Positions 39,407-51,152 are shown, counted from the stretch's first letter. The stretch: 64,000 nt of DNA from Linnemannia schmuckeri (GCA_029449235.1 JANATG010000002.1:3224001-3288000); one strand, 5' to 3'. The notes: generated by a model from the letters alone, not told the origin. Numbers and translations: made by a program.

Positions 39407-42400
39407 ATGGACATCCAGAAGAACAAAGCCGCCATGGCTTCGTTCATCGCCTCCATTCTGCTCGCTGCACCCACCATGGCACAAGTCTACATCCCCAACA
39501 GTAAGGATACTCACTCCCTTTTCCCTTCTCTCCCCTCTCGCTCACACCTATACATCTTCTCACCCGCATACATACACATACTTTTTCGCCCTTGCTCTCG
39601 CCCTCTCAATTGCCTGCACTCTGCACCCTTTCATCGTACATATATCATCCCTCGCTTCCAATTGCCAATTGCACGCCTTTCCCCCCTATCCTTTCCTTCC
39701 CTTCCTTTCGCCCGTTATCCCAACTTGTACTGAGCATAAAGCGAGGTCGAAGGGGTATTTTTAAAATGGCTAAAAAGCAACGTCAAAATAGTTCCGTTGG
39801 GACCGTTGGGTTCAGCAGGCTTGATTTTTTTTTCTTTCTGTTTGCCCTTTTTGGCGCAACCCTTGCGGAATACCAACACATCTTTTTTTACTTTTCACTT
39901 TTTGTCTTTGTTTTCCTTGTTTGTTTATTTTGCTTGGTGCTATGGATTAGTGACATTGAAAAAAGAGCAGACATCCTCGAGGACATCACGTATCGCATAT
40001 CCCTCCCTTGCCCAGCCCACCACAGTCTCCGTTCTCTTCCTCTTGATCTCCCTCTTTGACTATGGCACCTTTTGTGTATGCGGTTCGCCTTCTCATCCAT
40101 TCATTCCGCAGGATAGACCCCCCCCCCCCTGGGCCTATCTTTCGGCTTGTTCCCTCTACCATCTAAACAACAGATGTTTGATATTTCTTTTCTTATTTCT
40201 TTGTGTATCCTTTCTCACTTCTTTTCCCATCCACCCCATCCATTCAAAGATGGATGTGCGATATGTGATCAAATGAATGGAGTTTATTCTATTCAAATCA
40301 GTTACTATGATATATCAGACCGTTTCTTATTCGCCGGTGATATATTTATTTTCCAGGAACGGGAAACTTTTTGGGTTGCCGTGTGGTTTCAATCAGTTGT
40401 TTCATGTGAGACCCCTCCACTCCCGCTCCCTTTTGGTACCTGACTGAGCTGGTCAATCAGCCTCATGGTCACAGCTCGGCGCTCGAACCGCTTTTTTTTC
40501 TTCTAGTGCTCCTATTCCCCACCCACTCCCAATACCTCTCCATTAGAATAGCACCCTTATGCCTCTCTCTTATGGCCAAGGATATCGGTTCCCATCTTTT
40601 TTCATTTTCGCCGCTACACTGGGCTCCCCTCCTTTCTCCCATTCATACTTGCCCTATCACACGCAGGGCTCCCCTTTCGCGCTCATATTTTTTTTTGCCT
40701 CTCACTAACTCGAGAACCGAACGCACCAGACACAAAAAAAATAGTGCTCATGCACTTTGTTATTGCTTTTTATTCTCTTTTTTTTCTCTGTTCTCTTGGT
40801 GTGCTCTCGATCAAAAATATCAATACAAGTCAGACAGACGGCTATTTTTCTTTTGATTTTGCGACTATTTTGCGCCTCCAGTACATCATATACGGCGTAC
40901 GTACAGTACGGTGTGTGCTGCAATAGATACACCCTCATATCCCTCATGCATGACGCTTACCATATCCAACTCTGTCTATTTTTTATTTTATCCCCTTCTG
41001 TCCCTATTTCACCATCCTTCCCAGTTGGTGATGTCCAGAGCAGATGGCACCCAGAACCCCCACCAGTGCTCCAAAAGCCATGTATCGTCATCGATAAGGT
41101 CAAGAACATCACCTACATGATCGGTTACGACGCGCAGGGCACCCTCGTCTTCTACGCTATCGAGCAGTCCATGTGCTCCGCCAACTGGTCCAGCATCCCC
41201 TGGATCTCCCTCCCTTACCCCGGCGGTGGAAAGCCATACTACACCGAACAGTGCTTCCTCACCTCTACTAACCACTTTGCCGTCCAGTACCTCGGCGGTA
41301 TCGCCATCTGGGATCACTGGGGTCGCACTTGGTCCTACCGCAACATCCCCTGCACCCTCACCTACCCCAACAACGCCGCCTTGGTCTACCAGAACCAGCA
41401 GGCTACCATTGATGACATCCTCATCAACTGGGTCGATGCCAAGGGTACCGGCCACTTGACTGGTGTTCAGCTCTTGAACGACTCTGTCAATGCCTGTAAC
41501 GAGTTGTCTACTCCGTAAGTGTTTAACCTCCCTTTTACTCTTCCCATGCATTGATGGTTAGCCATGCATACAAGTACTAACTCATCTCTGCTCTCTTCCT
41601 TTTCATATCTTTTTAAAGTAACGTCCCCAATGACATGACCGTCGCTGGTGCCCCCAACAACGGCCAGACCTACTTCCTCTTTGGACCCAAGAAGTCCTGC
41701 TACTACACCATCACCGCTGCTGGCACTGCCTCCCAGAACCCCGTCGAAACTACCAGCGAGTGCAACCCCCTCCCTGCTTTGGACATTCGTGAGCCTCGCA
41801 CTGTCAATTACGGTGGTGCCATCTGGATCTTCGGCAAGGTAAAAAAATATGCCAAAGTGCACCCACCCGCTCTAATTATGCGGTATCTTACCCTGTCACA
41901 CGCTGCTTATCTCTTGCCAGTCGATTGTTCCACAATCCAGATCCATCTCAATGATAACGTATCTCTAACCCTTTCAAACCATCTCAACTCTTCTATCTCT
42001 CTCATAGAACAATGATGGTCTTGGTGTCTGGTCCGTCAACGCCACTGGCTCTCCCCCATATACCATCATCCCCCGCTCCCAGGGTGCCCCTGTCAACGGC
42101 AACTACACCGTCGCTGATTGCGGTACCGGTATCATCGTCTATGGTGGATGCGCCAAGCCCGATGGATGCTCGACCAACCTCAAGCCCGGCGAGCCTCTTC
42201 CCCCAACCACTCCTACTCCTCCTACCGTGATCTATGTTCCACCTCCCGGCGGAAACAATGGTGGCGGTGGCGGTGGCGGAAACGGTGGTGGTGGCGGCGG
42301 CGGCGGCGGCGGCGGTGATGGTGGTGGAAACGGTGGTGGTGGTGATGGTGGTGGTGGAAACGGCGGTGGCGGTGGTGGTGATGGTGGTGGTGGAAACGGC

Positions 42401-45400
42401 GGTGGCGGTGGTGGTGATGGTGGTGGTGGAAACGGCGGTGGTGGTGGTGATGGTGGCGGTGGTGGTGGTGGTGGTGATGGTGGTGGTGGAAACGGTGGTG
42501 GCGGTGGTGGTGGAAACGGAGGCGGTGGAAACGGCGGTGGCGGTGGCGGCGGCGGATCCTGGATTCCTCCCCCACCCCCCGGTGTCCCCACTGGCATCCC
42601 CTCCGGCGGTCCCACTATTGTCCCCCCTACTGGAACTGCCACCATCTCCGGCGGCACTCCTCTCCCTACTCTCCCCGGTGGTGGACTCCTTCCTCCTGGT
42701 GATGGCGGTTCCAAGACCTCGGGCGGCGGCAACAACACTGGTGCTATCGTTGGTGGTATTATCGGAGCTATCGCTTTGATTTGCTTGATTGCTTTGCTCT
42801 TTGTTTTTGCTCGTCGTCGCAGAAGACGCGATCAGGAGAACGAGTACGGTGTTCCCGGCGGCCCCGATGGTCCCGAGATGACTCACAACAATCATCACGG
42901 CGGCGGTATCCCTCCACTTGCCCCGGTTGGCCCTATTGGCGATTTGGATCAGGTTGTCGTTGAGGACAAGGACCTCCCTGGTGGACCCTCTGGCAACAAC
43001 AACTACCCTGGCGGCCCCTCTGGCGGTGCCAACTTCCCTGGCGGTCCTTCTGGAAACGGTTCGGGCGTTCCTCCCGCTGGCGGTGCTCCCCATGACCACA
43101 CTGGTGCCATCCTTGCTGGCGCTGGTGCTGCTGGTCTTGCTGGTGGTCTCATTGGTCATCACAAGAACAAGTCCGAAGAGGAGGTCTCTCACGGCCATGT
43201 CGCTCCTGTCCCTGTTCCTGGCGGTCCCTCTGGCAACAACAACCACCCTGGTGGCCCCTCCGGTGACAACAACTACCCTGGTGGCCCCTCTGCTGGCAGC
43301 AATTACCCTGGCGGTCCCTCTGGCGACTCTTCCTTCCCTCCTGGTCCTTCTGGTTCTGGTCATAACGTTCCTCCCACTGGCGCTACTCCCAACGGCAAAC
43401 ACGACCACACTGGTGCCATCCTTGCTGGCGCTGGTGCTGCTGGTCTTGCTGGTGGTCTTATTGGTCATCACAAGAACAAGTCTGATGAGAAGGTCACCCA
43501 CGGCCATGTCGCTCCTGTCCCTGTCCCTGTCCCCGGCGGTCCCTCCGACAAGACTGAAATCGATGATGAGACCGAGACTGGTCGTGGCTCCCACGTTGTT
43601 CCCGTCCCCGGTGGACCTACCGATACTACCAACACTCCTCGTCCCACTGGCCCCGGCGGCGTCGTCCCTGTTGGCGGCTCCTCTTCGACTACCACTACCG
43701 AGACTACTACAGAGACTACCACGTCCGGCGGTCGTACTGGTGGAATCTTTGGCGCTATTGCCGGTGCTATCGGTCTTGGCGGCACCGCCGCCGCCGTTGT
43801 TAACAAGCACAAGAACGACTCGTCTGAGAAGATTGTCACTAGTAAGACCACTGTCACTACCACCAAGAATGGACACCGTATCTACACCACCACCGGCACT
43901 GGCGGCCGCACTGTCATTACTGAGCGCACCGAGACTGGTACTGCCCGCCATGTCTTGACCGGCGTTGTCCCTGGAACTACCACTATCCGTACCATCACTC
44001 AGCGCACCGAGTCTGGTGAGGAAGTCTTGATCCCTGTCGAGCACCCCGAGGGTGACGAGCGCCATGTTATCGAGGAGCGCGACGAGAACGGAAAGATCCG
44101 CTACATCATTGGAGGCTTGATTGCCGGTGCCATCGGTGCCGGTGTTGCTCGCCACGTCGTTACTTCCCGCACTGAATCTGAATCTGGAGAGACCACTCGC
44201 ATTATCCCCGGAGGCACTACCACCGTGACTTCCTCGACCCGTATTGTGACTGAGCGCGGCCCCAATGGCGAGCCCCGCCAGGTTATTGTTGGTGATTTCA
44301 GCGGTAACGCCATCCGTGTTATCACTGAGCGTACCACCACTGGCGAGATCCGATTCATCCCCACCAACGAGCCCACCGGCGAGCTTCATCACGTTATCAC
44401 TGAGCGCTCCGACTCCGGCGCCATCCGTTATATCATTGGAGGCATCATTGCTGGAGGCGCCATTGGTACCATGACCGAGCGCACTGAGTCTGGTGGTGTC
44501 CGCACCATCCCCGGCGGCGTTACCTCTGTTTCTTCCTCGACCCGCATTATCACCGAACGTACCTCAACTGGCGAGATCCGCTACATCATTGTTGGTGGCT
44601 TCAGTGGCAATGCCATCCGTGTCATTACCGAAAAGACCTCATCTGGAGAGATCCGCCTTATCCCCACCAACGAGGAGACCGGCGAACTCCGTCACGTTAT
44701 CACCGAGCGCTCCGAGTCGGGTGAGATCCGCTACATCATTGGCGGCGTCATCACTGGCAACACCGTCACTCGTGTTATTATGGGACCCCGCATTGTCACC
44801 GAGCGCACCTCGACCGGAGAGATCCGCTATGTGATTGTTGACCAGTACAACGGAAACGCTATCCGCACCAAGTTTGAACGCCACGAGGAGACTGGAGAGT
44901 TTGTCCACATCCCCGTCAAGGAGCCCGAGGGTGAGCTGCGCTATGTAACCGAGGAGAGGACCGAGACCGGAGAGATCCGCAAGGTCATCGGCGCCGTCAT
45001 TACCGGAAATGTTACCACCACTACCCGCACCGTCTCTGGCGGCACCGTCGTCGAGGGTTCGTCTTCCACCACCACCACCGGTGGCAGCGGCGAGCAGATC
45101 CGCATCGTCTCTGAGCGTAACCAGGCCGGAGAGGTTACCTACTACCACATCACCAACGGACCCGACGGCCAGGAGATTCGCACTGTTGTCGAGCGCACCG
45201 AGGATGGCGGTTTCCGTATCCCCGGCGGTGCCATCATTGTCGGCGCCGGCGCCAAGTTGATTGGAAACAACCATCAGTCTACGACTACGACCCGTGTTGT
45301 CGGTGGCGGTCAGTTGACCCCTGCTGAGCAGGCTGCCAACAAGACCCAGATTACCTTGAAGTTGTCCATCATGCGCTACGAGCGTGCCGATGCCGCCTCT

Positions 45401-46255
45401 GCCGTCCCTGCCGCTGCTGTCGGAACCGTTCTGTTCTCCAAGTTCAAGATGATCGGTGCTGGTGCCGTCAACATTGACGACACTGCCTACTCGCACGTTG
45501 AGGAGACCAAGGGTACCCAGGCTGCCCGCACCGTCAAGTGGATGAAGGTTGAGCCCCACTGGAAGCGTGAGGCCGGTATGCTCCAGCACCTCAAGTCTGA
45601 GCGTTACATCTCTGAGCTCTACACTCTGTACTCCCTGCCTACCTTTGCTGAATACCGCTATGTCTCGATCTTGGGCTCCTTCTCCCGCACGTTGGAGTCG
45701 TACATCCAGACCGAGACTTTGTCGTCCCAGCAGATCCGCCAAATGACCCTTTCGCTTTCCGATGCCCTCCGCTGGTGCCACGAGCACCATGTTGTCCACC
45801 TCAACGTCCGCCCTGCCTCGTTCTACCTTGAGGGTGTTCCCGGCGCCGATGCCAAGGACGGCAACGGTCAGTTGGTCTGGAAGCTCTGGAACTTTGGCCA
45901 TGCCCGCTTCGTTGGCGAGACTGTCGATACTGCCGTTACCACTGTCACCTATGCTGCCCCTGAGATTCTGAACGGACGCAAGAAGGCTGATGCCAACGTC
46001 TTGGCCTCCGTCTCGATGGATCGCTGGTCGCTCGGATTGATCCTCTACGAGTTGCACACCAAGAAGGCTTACTTCTCGTCGTCTAACTTTGCCGAGTTCC
46101 AGTTGACCAGCGAGGACGGTGCTGCCTTTGAGCCTGCCCTTGAGGCCATCCAGGAGAACGATGCCCGCCAGGCCATCCGCGGTCTTTTGGAGACCGACCC
46201 CGAGAAGCGTTACACTCACGAGACCCTGCGTGAGGTTTACTTTGGCAAGCTGTAA
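39407..46255 (+). CDS. Single-pass receptor-like protein with intracellular repeats and C-terminal pseudokinase
   Basis: Four exons (39407-39500, 41025-41514, 41619-41838, 42008-46255) give 1683 residues; the first intron is unusually long at 1.5 kb. In order: a signal peptide (SFIASILLAAPTMAQ); a beta-rich extracellular domain of about 300 residues with propeller-like strands (YLGGIAIWDHWGRTWSYRN, GAIWIFGKNNDGLGVWSV) and several Cys; a long Gly-rich stalk (about 348-452); one membrane span (about 513-537, GGIIGAIALICLIALLFVFA) followed by RRRRRRD; Pro/Gly repeats; a tandem TER-x-SGE-x-R repeat region (about 883-1346); and a kinase-like domain (about 1384-1683). The kinase-like domain keeps REAGML (alpha-C), YAAPEIL and SLGLILYELHT. 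However, the HRD loop reads HLNVRP and DFG reads NFG, so both catalytic Asp are lost. A non-catalytic, signalling or scaffold role is inferred. Confidence 0.85.
42244..42560 (+). repeat. Gly-codon minisatellite (GGT/GGC/GGA) in the receptor stalk
   Basis: Degenerate GGTGGTGGT-type repeats encode a stalk of almost pure Gly with spaced Asn and Asp. The opposite strand is open in other frames as a pure repeat artefact. Confidence 0.95.
43091..43536 (+). repeat. Duplicated HDHTGAILAGAG...GLIGHHKNKS module
   Basis: Two near-identical copies start at about 43091 and 43400. Each encodes HDHTGAILAGAGAAGLAGG followed by LIGHHKNKS, then a VTHGHVAPVPVP-like tail. PGGPSGNNNYPGGPSG-type units lie between them. 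The Gly/Ala stretch has a glycine-zipper look and follows the membrane span, so it may pack against or insert into the membrane. Confidence 0.85.
43850..45240 (+). repeat. Tandem [VI]xTERTxxGExRxI repeats in the cytoplasmic region
   Basis: Units such as VITERTTTGEIRFIPTNEPT, HVITERSDSGAIRYIIGG and ITERTSTGEIRYIIVGGFSG recur many times at a spacing of roughly 20-25 residues. This is a regular beta-hairpin-like pattern, alternating with short hydrophobic Gly stretches. DNA copies have diverged at third positions, so the repeats are not recent. Confidence 0.85.
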
Positions 46256-46596
46256 TGCAAGCCAGGCCTGCTTCTGAGTTTTTTATTCCCTTTTGTCCTT
46301 TATTTTACATTCACCATCGATTCCCCACACAAAAAATAATCCCTAATCTCATTTTACTACGAAAATACCAAAAACACGATGGAGCGCATGCTCTTTACGT
46401 GGCCCGCCGGAGAAGAAGCATCTTGAAGAAGACATTTACACACATATAGCAAATTTATTATCTACAATTTTATAAAAATATATTTTTCAACAATTGAATT
46501 CATTTTGTGTCCTTCAACTTATGGAAGAAGCTTGATACGCATACCACTTTTGCTTTTGGAGAAAGGGAAGGATGAATGAGAAAATAGAGGTATTTA
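46256..46596. other. Convergent 3' ends, AT-rich
   Basis: These 341 bases lie between the stop of the plus-strand receptor gene and the stop of the minus-strand small mitochondrial gene. AT-rich blocks at 46440-46500 are plausible polyadenylation DNA for either strand. No gene is visible. Confidence 0.5.
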
Positions 46597-46935
46597 TCAT
46601 TGCTCGCTTGCGGATTGTTGAGAGGGGATGGGCATGGTCAGACGGTAGATCGCTGCTCCGATAAATACTAACAAGCGAAATGAATTGAAACGAATGTTTT
46701 TTAAAAAAAAACAGGCTAACTCAGAAACTTTCATTGAGGAAGACTACTAGCAATGCTTACCGGTTCCCATGGCACCGAGACCGAGACGACGGGTGACCAG
46801 GTTCTTGGGAAGTTGTTGGGCTTGATAGAAGGAATAGAGACCGAGACCGCCAAAGCCTGCACAACCGACTAGCTTGCAGGGCATGCAGTCAGCTGGGGGT
46901 GGTGTTGATGATGATGAACGGGGCTGGTATGGCAT
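46597..46935 (-). CDS. Small DMAC1/Dmo2-like (DUF4536) mitochondrial membrane protein
   Basis: Two exons on the minus strand, 46761-46935 and 46597-46667, encode 81 residues. The second exon is short; it starts after a TTAG acceptor and finishes with TGA at 46597-46599. The core motif DCMPCKLVGCAGFGGLGLYS contains a CxxC followed by a Gly-rich membrane span. A second short hydrophobic segment in exon 2 is VFIGAAIYRLTM. This two-helix layout with CxxC matches the distal membrane-arm assembly component 1-like domain found in animal DMAC1 (complex I assembly) and in yeast Dmo2. The exact role in this fungus is not shown. It is divergent from the XRCC4-like gene. Confidence 0.72.
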
Positions 46936-47513
46936 TGTGTGGAGCGGTTCTTGTGTTTTGGAGCTGATATTTGTTGTTGGCTTGTGTTGGTATGTGGAAA
47001 ATTGGTAAAGTACATGTTAGGTTGAGTCTTTTTTTAGCTTGTGAATGAATCTGATCGTTTCTGTGAGCGAGCGAATAAGTGGGCGAGTTAGACGAGGCTG
47101 GTGTATCGCTGTACCTCGGCGGCCAGTTGAAGAGTGTCTTTTGCCATGGTGAGTGAATGAGAATGAAGAGAAAAGGTAAAGAGTAACAAACAAAAACAAC
47201 AGAAGAGAGTGCAGAGCGGAAAATGCCACAAAAGGTCAATTTCTTGAACACTTTGTCCTGCCTGCGATCGAGTGACTGCTTCAGAGCGGAGTAAAGTAGG
47301 TGCTTGACTTTTTCTTGTTTTTTGCCACCATCCCATTTCTGCTCACCCGCTTTTTCATTGCCCCTTTTACTTTTCCTCCTCATTTTCCTTCCTCGAACAC
47401 ACTCCTTCGTTCATCGACGTTCAGCTCTTCCAGTTCCCTCCCAAAAAAACTAATCCGGACATCGACTTGTCTTTCTTTTCTAGAGGACAACTCTTTGCAA
47501 TTCCAAGTGAACG
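46936..47513. promoter_or_regulatory. Divergent promoter region, DMAC1-like / XRCC4-like
   Basis: These 578 bases lie between the two divergent starts and must contain both promoters. The plus strand becomes pyrimidine-rich from about 47300 to 47480. Open frames on the minus strand are low-complexity and are rejected. Confidence 0.5.
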
Positions 47514-50228
47514 ATGGGCGACCGTGAGGTGTCGCAGTTCCACATCCATGGGTTCACCGCCACCACTGCTGCTACAGCTTCCCGAGCAAACAACTTCAAA
47601 TCCGACCATGCGATTCAAACGATATGGGAACCCGTTTCTCGGGGTGCGAGTGAGAAACAGTGCAAGGTCATTGTGATGGACTATACCTCTTACTGGGAAG
47701 GGACACGTAGGTTTTTTTTTTTAGCTGCTTTACTTTTATTTTGCGCTTTTTTTTTTTTTTTTTTTTTTTTGGGAATGTAATACCACTTTTTTCGCGAACG
47801 CCACCACTCATTTTTTTTTTTGTAATGCGCCTTGATTTTTGTTTTTAGTGGTGAAGAAGGACTGGGAGGAACAGAGACAGATTCGTTGCGAGGATCAGGT
47901 CAACAAGAGCTTGTACGAGTCCTTGACCAAGGATGCCTTTAAAGGCGTCGCGAAAAACGAAGGTGACCGGTGGGACCTCTCGCTCAGTGTCCGGCCTTCC
48001 AAGACCTCTCTGGATGATCTGGAGGTAATTCTCTTGATAGTCTTGAAGGAAGATGTCAGTTGTATGCATTAGTATGTCAGGACTGACTAGAGAGCTTGTT
48101 TTTTTATTGATTGTCACCATATAGCTGACGTGGGCAGGGTCGGTGACGAATATGATCGGCGGAAGAGAGACAAAGCAGAAGGTAAGGAAATTTACACTAA
48201 GCGAAACCCTGTAATATAGTCATCGTTATTAGGAGCCGAGGTCATTAACTTATTGTTGTTTGAACGATATAAATATTTTGATAGACAATCTTGGGCACTA
48301 TGACGTTGGCGAAGGTCCCTGCGGAAGAGTCCAAGATAATCCTGCGCCACTGGATCCGCACCACTATTGATGAACGCCAAAAAGTCAAAGTACGCCGTCA
48401 TTTCATGTCGTTTGTTGACATATGCATTATTATTTTTTCTTGCGCGACGAGTTCGTGCAGATACAATACATTTTTTATTGATCTCTCCTGTTAATTATTT
48501 TAGGTTTTGAGTGAGGGGCTCAGGGAAACGGTTGCTAGCTTGGACAGACAATACAACGAATGCAGGGAACTCTTGGAAGATTTCAAAGAGAGCAAACTGC
48601 GCGCTCAGAACGATATGCTTGAGAAAGTAATTGCGCAACTTTGTCACCTATATGATATTGTTCTCATATGAGACTGATGGTTCCCGAGAGATGCATGAAA
48701 CTAATCATGAATTTGTTGGTGAATGAGAATAGTTCCGGTTGCTAATCAACACAAAGAAGGAGAAAATTGGCCAGTTGGTCAAAGCAAATACAAAACTCGA
48801 GGACAAGCTAGAAAAATTGCAGAATGGTAAGAGCGCGCGCAATTTCCTATTGTTTAGAATCATTGTCGGATTGCGGACCAAATTCATTTTGTGCAATTAC
48901 TTACTATGTTTTGTTACTTATTACCGCATACATAGCACTACGGGAAGAGCGTCGACAGAGAGCCATAGTAGAAGGCAAGGATGTTCCTAAGGACGATACA
49001 GATCTTGTGGACATCAAAGAAAAAGATAATTCGGATCAGGGGGAATTGGTGGTAGCTCAAAATGGTACTGGTCGTGGAAGAGGCCGTGGACGGGGACGGG
49101 GACGAGGGCGTGGTCGTGGTCGAGGAAGAGGCGCTGAAGTTGTTGTTGAAGAAGACTCTGGCGAAGAATCTCCAGAGCCCAAGAAATCGACTGTCAGGCC
49201 TCGGCGGGCTGTACCAAAGAAGGCACAGGGTACTACTGCTCAATTTGAAGATGCCGATGAGGCTGGACTTAAAGAGCAAGAAGTTTTACCACATCCGCAA
49301 GATGGATATGGCTGGGATGAGGGTAACGCTGGTGGTCAGGATAGTGCTGATCGTGATGAAGATCCACTTGTTCGACGAGAACCTGAGCAGGCTCAGCTCA
49401 ATTCTGGAATAGGTTCATCCAAGGATCATCATGGCGGCGCTCGAGATATCATGAGCCGCGTCTCCAGAGCTGCCAACCTTGGTAAGGACATGTGCTCAAA
49501 TATTTGCAGTGTGATCTTATCTTCATATGCTTAAAAGTTCTGCTAATGTCGTTAGTTTTATTGTTTTAAATATGCAGGTTTTACAAAGAGTTCCGGGATT
49601 TCAGAGAGTGCGTCTTCATCAAGAACATCATCTCCAGCGCCACTGCATTCCAGGACACGTGTTATCAAGCGGGAAGAGTCAGACTCTGCGAGCAAGCTTC
49701 TTCTCGCAAACCATCAGAACGAGGACATAAACAACGGCAACAGAGAGGATGGCAACGATGTGTCAATGAAAACTGAACCAAAGGAGCCAATTCGTGGTCG
49801 GATTGTTACAGCGGTCAGGAAGAGACACCGGGAAGGGAGCAATGACAGCAGCAAAACCAGTACAAGCACAAGTGATACTAACATGCGAAAGAGCCCTGCC
49901 GAGACCAGCTCCCGTCGCATTGTTGGAGTGTAAGTACCTCTACACGTTTTTTTGCACTTGAGTAAAGGATGAGGTAGACAATGAGAGCCTAACAACACTT
50001 TACGTGTTTGTACATATTTCGGTACAAAATAGACGCAAGGCTGGAACGAGCAAGATACCGGCCATGAAGCACACGTTTGATGCGACACCGCGTCCGTCTT
50101 TGCGATCTGAGCACTCAGCCGAAGGGCAGACATCGAGTGGAGATCTCAAGCGCCCAAGGTTGTTGCGAGTCAAGGATTCGGATGCAACGCCCTTCTCGGT
50201 CGAAGAGCTGTTCAAGGGCATGGAGTGA
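47514..50228 (+). CDS. XRCC4: XRCC4-like DNA double-strand-break repair protein
   Basis: Nine exons (47514-47706, 47849-48024, 48125-48181, 48285-48389, 48504-48626, 48733-48826, 48936-49481, 49578-49929, 50033-50228) encode 613 residues. XRCC4 is the partner of DNA ligase IV in non-homologous end joining and acts in the nucleus. Residues 1 to about 177 fit the XRCC4 head domain, and a long parallel coiled coil follows (about 178-260). Its stretch FRLLINTKKEKIGQLVKANT corresponds to the family block around KRF-x-LVLNEKK-x-KI. The C-terminal half is disordered and much longer than in the human protein (336 residues total). It has an RG dipeptide tract at about 295-317, acidic patches, and a basic C-terminal end (RRIV, KRPRLLRVK) that may hold a nuclear signal. 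The identification rests on layout and the coiled-coil block. Confidence 0.78.
49069..49130 (+). repeat. Arg-Gly (RG) coding tract in the XRCC4-like gene
   Basis: GGTCGTGGAAGAGGCCGTGG-type DNA encodes about ten consecutive RG dipeptides. Such tracts often bind nucleic acid or are methylated at Arg; this is inference for this protein. Confidence 0.9.
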
Positions 50229-50285
50229 AGGAAAGAAGGAGGTTGTTTTGAGCATTGATTCTATCACATTGCCGCAGTTATAATA

Positions 50286-50640
50286 AAAGGTGCGTTGGCT
50301 GCGTCAGTCGTTTAAACTTGTGGATCTCAAGGAGTTTTCGGAGCACTCCCCGCCTACCTTTCCGCACTTGACTTCGGTCGTCCCTGGATTTTTTGGAGAT
50401 GGCGAGACGACCGCAGAGTTCATAGGACGGAGCACAACTGGATGACTTCTCTCAGTCTGCAGAGTGCCGTCAAGGCCTCTGTTTTTAGAGACAGATTTAC
50501 TGAGGCGCTTTGAAACACACCGCCACGCTAGAGTCGTTCCATTTGATTCAGGGGCTCAGGTTCCTAAGCAAGGGCACCCAACGCCTGTTTTGTTCTGCCT
50601 CCAAGCTCAAGAAGCTGGATCTCGTTAACGAATGTTGATT
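50286..50640 (+). pseudogene. Decayed F-box/LRR-like gene fragment
   Basis: Leucine-rich stretches survive in different frames with stops between them. FKLVDLKEFSEHSPPTFPHL is at about 50310-50370, and ESFHLIQGLRFLSKGTQRLF followed by CSASKLKKLDLVNEC is at about 50531-50634. This style (TLE-x-hydrophobic, then CSASKLKKL) resembles the large fungal F-box/LRR families. No intact start, F-box or continuous frame remains. It sits just downstream of the XRCC4-like gene on the same strand. The reading as a relic is moderate; it could be chance similarity. Confidence 0.4.
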
Positions 50641-51152
50641 ACCGGGGGAACCGAGCGATGATTTTGCCACGCGCGTTCTATAGTTTCCTATTGTCTGGCG
50701 TCACTCCAAGTACGCCCCTTCTCGGACATTTGCTCATCAAAGAAATTCATCAAGGCCGGCCATGCACAGAGAAAGGAAAAGAATTCAGGAAAACGAGGAA
50801 AGGGTAGAGGAAAGGGGAGAAGGAGAACAATAGGAAATCAAGCACGAGATTGCTGACAGCATGATTTTGTCACTTTTTTATTGTTCGTCTTCAAACATCA
50901 CCTCGTGCATGTAAATTTGCTCTGCGGAATCTTATTATTATTTCGTGGCGGAGGGTAATATTACATGGGAACGGGGCAAAGATGATACATAAAAATAGCT
51001 ATTTTTTTGTGTAATGTGTATTTTGCTCTTATGATTCATCAGCACATATTCTACCTACTCAGGACAATAGCTGCTTAGCTTTGCCTGGTGTTTCATTTTT
51101 TTGTTGTATTATTGAGGACGAATTTTTCTATTGTACGCGAAATCTAACCCGC
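50641..51152. other. Intergenic, nothing recognised
   Basis: Purine-rich at 50760-50860, then AT-rich up to the first small-secreted-protein promoter. No open frame of interest. Confidence 0.55.

Noticed and set aside
40441..40500. tRNA-like fragments (GCTCGAACCGC and CAGCTCAGT-like on the reverse strand)
   Set aside because: The arms are in the wrong order and spacing for a tRNA.
42232..42738. Proline-rich open frame on the minus strand
   Set aside because: It is the reverse complement of the Gly minisatellite.
42002..44392. Long minus-strand open frame (796 residues) opposite the receptor-like gene
   Set aside because: It is a shadow of Gly-rich and biased codons on the plus strand. Its composition is Thr/Gly/Ser/Asp-rich without domains, and the plus strand has proper splice sites, a signal peptide and a kinase fold.
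44639..46219. Minus-strand open frame (526 residues) opposite the pseudokinase
   Set aside because: It is low-complexity and complementary to a well-supported domain, with no recognisable features of its own.
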